From Holacanthus passer (taxonomy: Eukaryota; Chordata; Actinopteri; Pomacanthidae), in NCBI GenBank assembly GCA_025331565.1, contig JAFREQ010000009.1, forward strand, positions 3,337,501 to 3,401,500: a stretch of 64,000 nt of DNA, given 5' to 3'. Position numbers and translations under genes: made by a program. This document shows positions 59,501-64,000 of this stretch, in pieces. The notes beneath the pieces are model-generated. The model did no database searches. It was not told the DNA's origin and was given only the letters and a program-made list of their open reading frames with translations. Numbering within the stretch: position 1 is the stretch's first letter; each line of letters opens with the position of its first letter.

Positions 59501-62500
59501 ACATTATTCCCTGTTTCCACACCAAACAGCACAGTTGAAATTTATCTTACAATGCTGATTCCATAAAAGTTGGGACACTTTGTAAAACACAAATAAACAG
59601 AATGTGATAATTTGCTAATACATTTAGGCACATTTGTACTCAATTGAAAACAATATAGTAACAATATATTTAATGTTTGACCTCATCATCTTCACTGATT
59701 TGAATAAATATATGCTTATTCTGAATTTGATGCCACGTTTCAAACAAGTTGGGACAGGAGCAACAAAAGACTGTGAAAGTTTCCAAACAGGTGTTTTTGG
59801 ATCATTCCACAGGTAAACAGGTTCGTTGGTAACAGGTGATAGTATCATGATTGGGTATGAAAGGGGCATCTTGGAAAGACTCAGTCGCTCACAAGCAAGG
59901 ATGGAGAGAGGTCCACCACTTTGTGAATCACGTGATTGTATAAAGGAGTTTGGAAACACTTTGTAAAACTGTCAAGAAAACAGAGTTCTTTTTCTGAATA
60001 ATTGCATTCTGTTTTACACAGCATCCCAACTTTGTTGGAATTGGGATTGTGTATCTCCCACTTCTTTTATATGGTTGTGTGACTGAAATGTGAGTAAGGC
60101 TGGCAGGATACTCTAAAAGAAATTAAATTTGGTGTGCTTGCACAGGCAAACACACTACTTTGTTTTGAGACCAAAATGAAGCATCACATTTGGCTTTTAT
60201 TACCACAATGTGTGCAAACTGAACAGTCAAACATGCTGAAATATTCACACAGCTGTATTCACCACCCCTCTGTACACCGTCTCTTAGTCAACAATGTAAT
60301 GTTTGGTTACAGGGCTAGTGTTTTCGATTTTCTTTCATAGTATTATACTTGTTGTAGTATAATTTCTTGTTTGTAGGAAATTGGAGTTGTGTCTGCTCCC
60401 ACTGCAGCTCACAAGCTGCTCCATCTGGCATGGGTGCCATAAATGAGCAGAACTCAATTAATTGATGTCAGTCAAACCTTTGTTTATATATGCTGTCAGC
60501 CGTAGTTCAGCTTTAGCAAGCATGTTGATGTGCCATGCTGAGCCAAAATGGCAGATTTCATTCAATCAAACACACCAAGTGATATAATAGATTCATCAGG
60601 ATTATTTTCATTATCCATTAACCTATCACATTTTTAAAAAAATATTAAATTATAGTTTAGACAATGTCATACAATAGTGAAAGAAGTCCACAATTTTCCA
60701 GAGCCCAAGGTGACCTTTTCAAATGACTGCAGTGTATGATTTGGATGAAACAATTCCCATTCTTTCCTCCTCCATGTCCCACAGTTCCTCATCTCTTCTG
60801 TAAAAAGTTAGGCTCCTGCTGTATTTCAAATTCCCCATTCAACATAACTTTCCCCCTCAGTGTGACCTGGTGTTGGATGCAGCTCACAGAAAGAGCCCAG
60901 AGCCAAGCATAGCCCCTAGGAAAGAGGATATTGTGGAGAGCATCATTTTCAAGGCCTCAGATGTCGTTGTGGTGACCTTCAAAGATGTGGACCTGAATTT
61001 CGCCAGGAAAGGTACTGAGGGTGTTTGTGTTGACAAATATTATGTTGGTACATTAACTGCAGTCTTGATATACATATACTTGTTCATACTAAAAACTTTT
61101 GAAGCATGCAGAATGTAACTAGGTTAGTTTGTCACTTTGTATTCATTGCACACACACACACACAAATAAACACATGCCAAAGTGAATGCCTATCAGTGTG
61201 TACACACGACATATTGATCTTTTTCAGTCTGTATTCACTACCTTGATGCCACAGAGGCTTTGCCATGAGTTAAATCTCGTGTGTCTGCTCTGAGTGGCCA
61301 GTCATTGAAGACTAATGTGATCTATTGATTGGGCCGAAGGTGGCCCTGGCACAGCAAGGACGCTCAATAAAGGCCAAATGACTCTTCTTCATCTAATTCA
61401 TCTTGACCCATACAATTCTCCTTTGAACGATAATGGACTGTTTGGGAGGGTATTATTTTTTGAAAATGAACGGGTGAAAAAGTATGAGGGTTGCACCACA
61501 TGGTTTGAATAGATGGTACTGCACTGGTGCCACTTGTAAAAAGCAAATTGTTACCCTGTGAACAATTGTGGACTGACTGGAGATTTCACAAGGTTTTTCA
61601 GAAAAGTAAAACATCTAAAGCAACATTGCTAATCTTGGTGTTCTTATGTTACCAATTCAACAAGAAAGTTCAATTCAGTGTTTTCAAAAATGGTTATTTC
61701 TGAAGATAGTGTACTAGACAGAAATGTCCTTTTTTGTTTAGAAGGTACATGTGTTTTTCACCATCTCAATAGCTGAAATAAGAGGAGGGTGAGGGGTCTG
61801 CTAGGCTTGTCTAAAACTATGAAAACAGTAGTTGTAAAAAAAAGAAAAAAAAGAAAGGAAACTGCATTTCCCTTCAAAACTTGCACATGATCCATATCTT
61901 CACATTGTTGGACAGGAAGTCAATTATTGGTGTGATGGCCAGTCAGTCATTCTATCTGTCAGTCCATCTTCTGACTCTCTGTCATCTGTCTGTCTCTCCT
62001 CTCCAATGGTCTAGTCTCCTCTGACACAGGTAATATATGGCTGTTTTCTCCTCTCGCACATCTCTGTATGCACTCAAACAAATTTGTGAATCTCTATGGC
62101 TTGGGCCTGATCTGTTACCACCTATTACTGCATTTTAAATCCAATTTTGAGGGCAGAATTGGGGGATCACTGCTTTTGTATAACCAAAAAATTCAAATCA
62201 AATATCTGATGCAGGTCAGTCTTGCTCCATCTTTTCACCCGATCCTTTGTTATCTTTAGACTGAATGTTGCTTTCGGTGGAAGAGTTGCCACTTTTCCTA
62301 TCATACGCTGTTTAGATAAGCTTTTACTTTAAGAACTCAGCACAGGCTCAAAATAGAAGCCTGTCTTGGCCATGGCCTTCAACATACGTATGGCCTTTTT
62401 AATGAGGACTCTGAGGATGTGTGAGAGATATACAGCTAATAGTATTAATTACTTAATGTAGTAAACTAACACTAATACTTGTTTTGTTTTAAACCAACAC

Positions 62501-64000
62501 TAATACTTATTTTATCAGCAGTAATTTTAGGCTGTCACTTAAAGTTATATTTTAAAAGTTAATATGTAGTTTTAACTAATTTATTATGGTTTAGACCCAA
62601 GCACAATTTCAGTCTGTACAAAGCCATTCAGCAAAGGACCCCTTGCAGCAATGACTCGCTCTTAGAAGAGGGAAGGAAATGATTATATTTGTTTTAACTT
62701 GTCTTTCAAAACATTATTTTGTTTTCCTAAATGCGGGATTCTGCTGAGGAACTGGATTTCAAACCTCACTGGACCCAAGTTCAAATCAGAGCTACACGGA
62801 AAAGGGAAAATTATTCAGCATTATAGCGTTATAACTATGATTCCATTGAAAGCAACAGATTGAAATCTCATGTCCAGCACTTGCACTTTAATCTCCTTTC
62901 TGAGCATTGTATTAAAAATGGAGTTACATCAGGATGTTTAATTTGGTTTGGCCATGAAGTGCTTTGAGGTCATGAAACTGACTGCAATCTAAATGCATGT
63001 TTGCTTATCCCTCACTATGCCCACATTTGATTTGTAAATGTTCCTTATTTTATGTACAGTTCCCTTGATGGACAGTGTGCATAGAGCATACTGACCACCT
63101 CTACTAATATAATTCAGGCCTCTTAGCCCAACTGTCTGTATGGTGCCAATCTAATTTTCTTTCTTAATTTCTGAACTTACTCTCTTCCAGAAATGCTTAA
63201 ATGCAATTTGTATTGTGTGATGAGTTGGGATGACTGAGTTATGTAACTCCAGGTGGCTCATATGCTTTATGCACATAGTCCATTGGTGCCAGTTCTGAGT
63301 ATGAGAGAGCAGACTTGGGCTGACATGAGATTAGATTTCCTTTCAAATATAATTGGGGGTTTTCTTTGAGCATGCCTGTCCTTGGTTTTTGGTCAAAGTA
63401 TTCTGTAAGTTTATTTAAATATAATGAATGATCCTGAAAGTGTCGCCAAGTAGTCTTTTGTACATATGAATGTTGCCTTTCAAGATATTTCCATGGATGA
63501 TGAGTAATAAATGAGAGGGGGGGAGTAAGGCTTTGTAGTCATTCTGTGATATTTAATTTAGCCAGCTGAAAATACTACACCACCTTACTTATTTAATTAG
63601 TATATTTAGTTTGAGGCTACAGTAGTGATTGGGGACTACCTTCTCTTTACAAAGCTGTTTTCATATTCTGGCTCACACTGCCAGAACCCTTTATCCTTGA
63701 GCTTTACCAAGGCCAGCTCAGGCAAATAGCTCAATTTTTTTTGAAAGGATTTTTTTCCCAATCCAGTTGGGCCCATGTCTGGTTGTGAGTGGGTGTGCCT
63801 GGTGAACCACTACTATCTCCATATAGACCTTTGCTGTGAGAGCTTGTGGCAGAAGCTCTTGAGGCATGATGCTTCCCTGCATAAACAATGAGAGTGCAGC
63901 CTTGTGACTGTATATCATCATGAGCTTGTGTGCGTATGTGTGGGGGTGTGCATGGGGTGTGTGTGTGTGTGTGGCAGTCTGCTGTACATAAATATGTATT
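56588..64000 (+). CDS. atxn2: ataxin-2, 5' part only (exons 1-5 plus a candidate microexon); continues past the window
   Basis: Cytoplasmic RNA-binding protein of stress granules and P-bodies that works with PABP and DDX6. Plus-strand exons seen: 56588-56697, 58182-58212, 58583-58642, 59055-59126, 60861-61011 and perhaps 62015-62029. The protein starts MSMKAGGNRSKPGGG, then a Gly/Ala-rich stretch, then NLGRGRHSGKG and the LSm domain (about residues 48-140: VIFNGVYANMRMVHVLTSVV, KNGAVYEGVFKTYGPE, CDLVLDAAHRKS, DVVVVTFKDVDLNFARK). The start corresponds to the human internal MSLK that precedes polyglutamine; no CAG tract exists here. The LsmAD and PAM2 parts lie beyond 64000. VLDAAHRKS and the mapkapk5 neighbour support atxn2 over atxn2l. 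The exon 1 donor (GTCTGT) is non-consensus. Confidence 0.95.
56698..58181. other. atxn2 intron 1
   Basis: The first 700 bases remain CpG-rich with GCTAGC words, extending the promoter island. The rest is plain intron. No transposon or RNA gene was recognised. Confidence 0.5.
59549..60053. mobile_element. non-autonomous DNA transposon (MITE), copy B
   Basis: Terminal inverted repeats of about 40 bp: the left 'aagttgggacactttgtaaa' pairs with the right 'ttttacacagcatcccaact'. The outer part 'aatgctgattccata' mirrors 'ggaattgggattgt'. The interior matches copy A at 1004-1478 ('ggatcattccacaggtaaac', 'atagtatcatgattgggtat'). It lies in atxn2 intron 4. No coding capacity. Confidence 0.9.
61012..62014. 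other. atxn2 intron 5 up to the candidate microexon
   Basis: Ordinary intron sequence with a short CA tract at 61149-61164 and an A-rich run near 61837. Nothing else was recognised. Confidence 0.45.
62015..62029 (+). other. atxn2: candidate 15-nt atxn2 microexon (Val-Ser-Ser-Asp-Thr)
   Basis: A pyrimidine-rich tract 'tctgtctgtctctcctctcc' leads to CTAG, then TCTCCTCTGACACAG, then GTAATA. Exon 5 ends one base into a codon; joining it gives G+TC (Val), Ser, Ser, Asp, Thr and leaves one base over, so the phase is unchanged and the exon can be used or skipped without a frameshift. This is structural evidence only. Confidence 0.5.
62030..64000. other. atxn2 intron, right edge of window
   Basis: No exon encoding the next conserved ataxin-2 block (a VNGEHKEK-type sequence) was found, so it should lie to the right. 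A GT tract is at 63957-63973. Confidence 0.5.

Noticed and set aside
1..64000. CRISPR arrays, operons, prokaryotic mobile islands, tRNA or rRNA genes
   Set aside because: Nothing fits. Genes are split by spliceosomal introns, the tandem repeats are simple microsatellites, and no cloverleaf or rRNA sequence was recognised by eye. A tRNAscan and Rfam search would settle small RNAs.

Overview
This window is nuclear DNA from a vertebrate, almost certainly a teleost fish and probably a percomorph. It carries five complete split genes and the 5' part of a sixth. Introns begin GT and end AG, and the encoded proteins match vertebrate families nearly residue for residue. The gaps hold fish-type repeats: a Tc1 element with long inverted ends, Rex1/Babar-like and RTE/Rex3-like LINE remnants, MITEs and GATG arrays. 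There is no sign of prokaryotic, viral or CRISPR sequence.

Layout from left to right: rnf122 (minus, 651-14558, six coding exons, 155 aa); ggh (minus, 16051-20102, nine exons, 321 aa); nmrk1 (minus, 21904-25379, eight exons, 203 aa); ostf1 (plus, 26563-35551, ten exons, 214 aa); mapkapk5 (minus, 40995-51681, fourteen exons, 471 aa, with a proposed 3' UTR of about 4.2 kb); atxn2 (plus, from 56588, running off the right edge). I reconstructed every exon from splice signals and reading phase. The summed lengths are exact multiples of three and agree with the known lengths of the human proteins.

nmrk1 and ostf1 are head to head across about 1.2 kb containing NRF1-type palindromes. ostf1 and mapkapk5 are tail to tail, with predicted poly(A) signals about 330 bp apart. 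mapkapk5 and atxn2 are head to head across 4.9 kb that contains a dead LINE. NMRK1-OSTF1 (human 9q21) and MAPKAPK5-ATXN2 (human 12q24) are each linked in human, but here the two pairs are joined, which marks a fish-type synteny block.

The genes do not form a pathway. They encode a membrane RING-H2 E3 ligase, a lysosomal folate-polyglutamate hydrolase, an NAD-salvage kinase, an SH3/ankyrin adaptor, a p38/ERK3-linked kinase and an RNA-binding LSm protein. I found no previously undescribed system. The most useful leads are a 15-nt candidate microexon in atxn2, the absence of a polyglutamine tract in atxn2 exon 1, a three-codon last exon in nmrk1, and several repeat structures.
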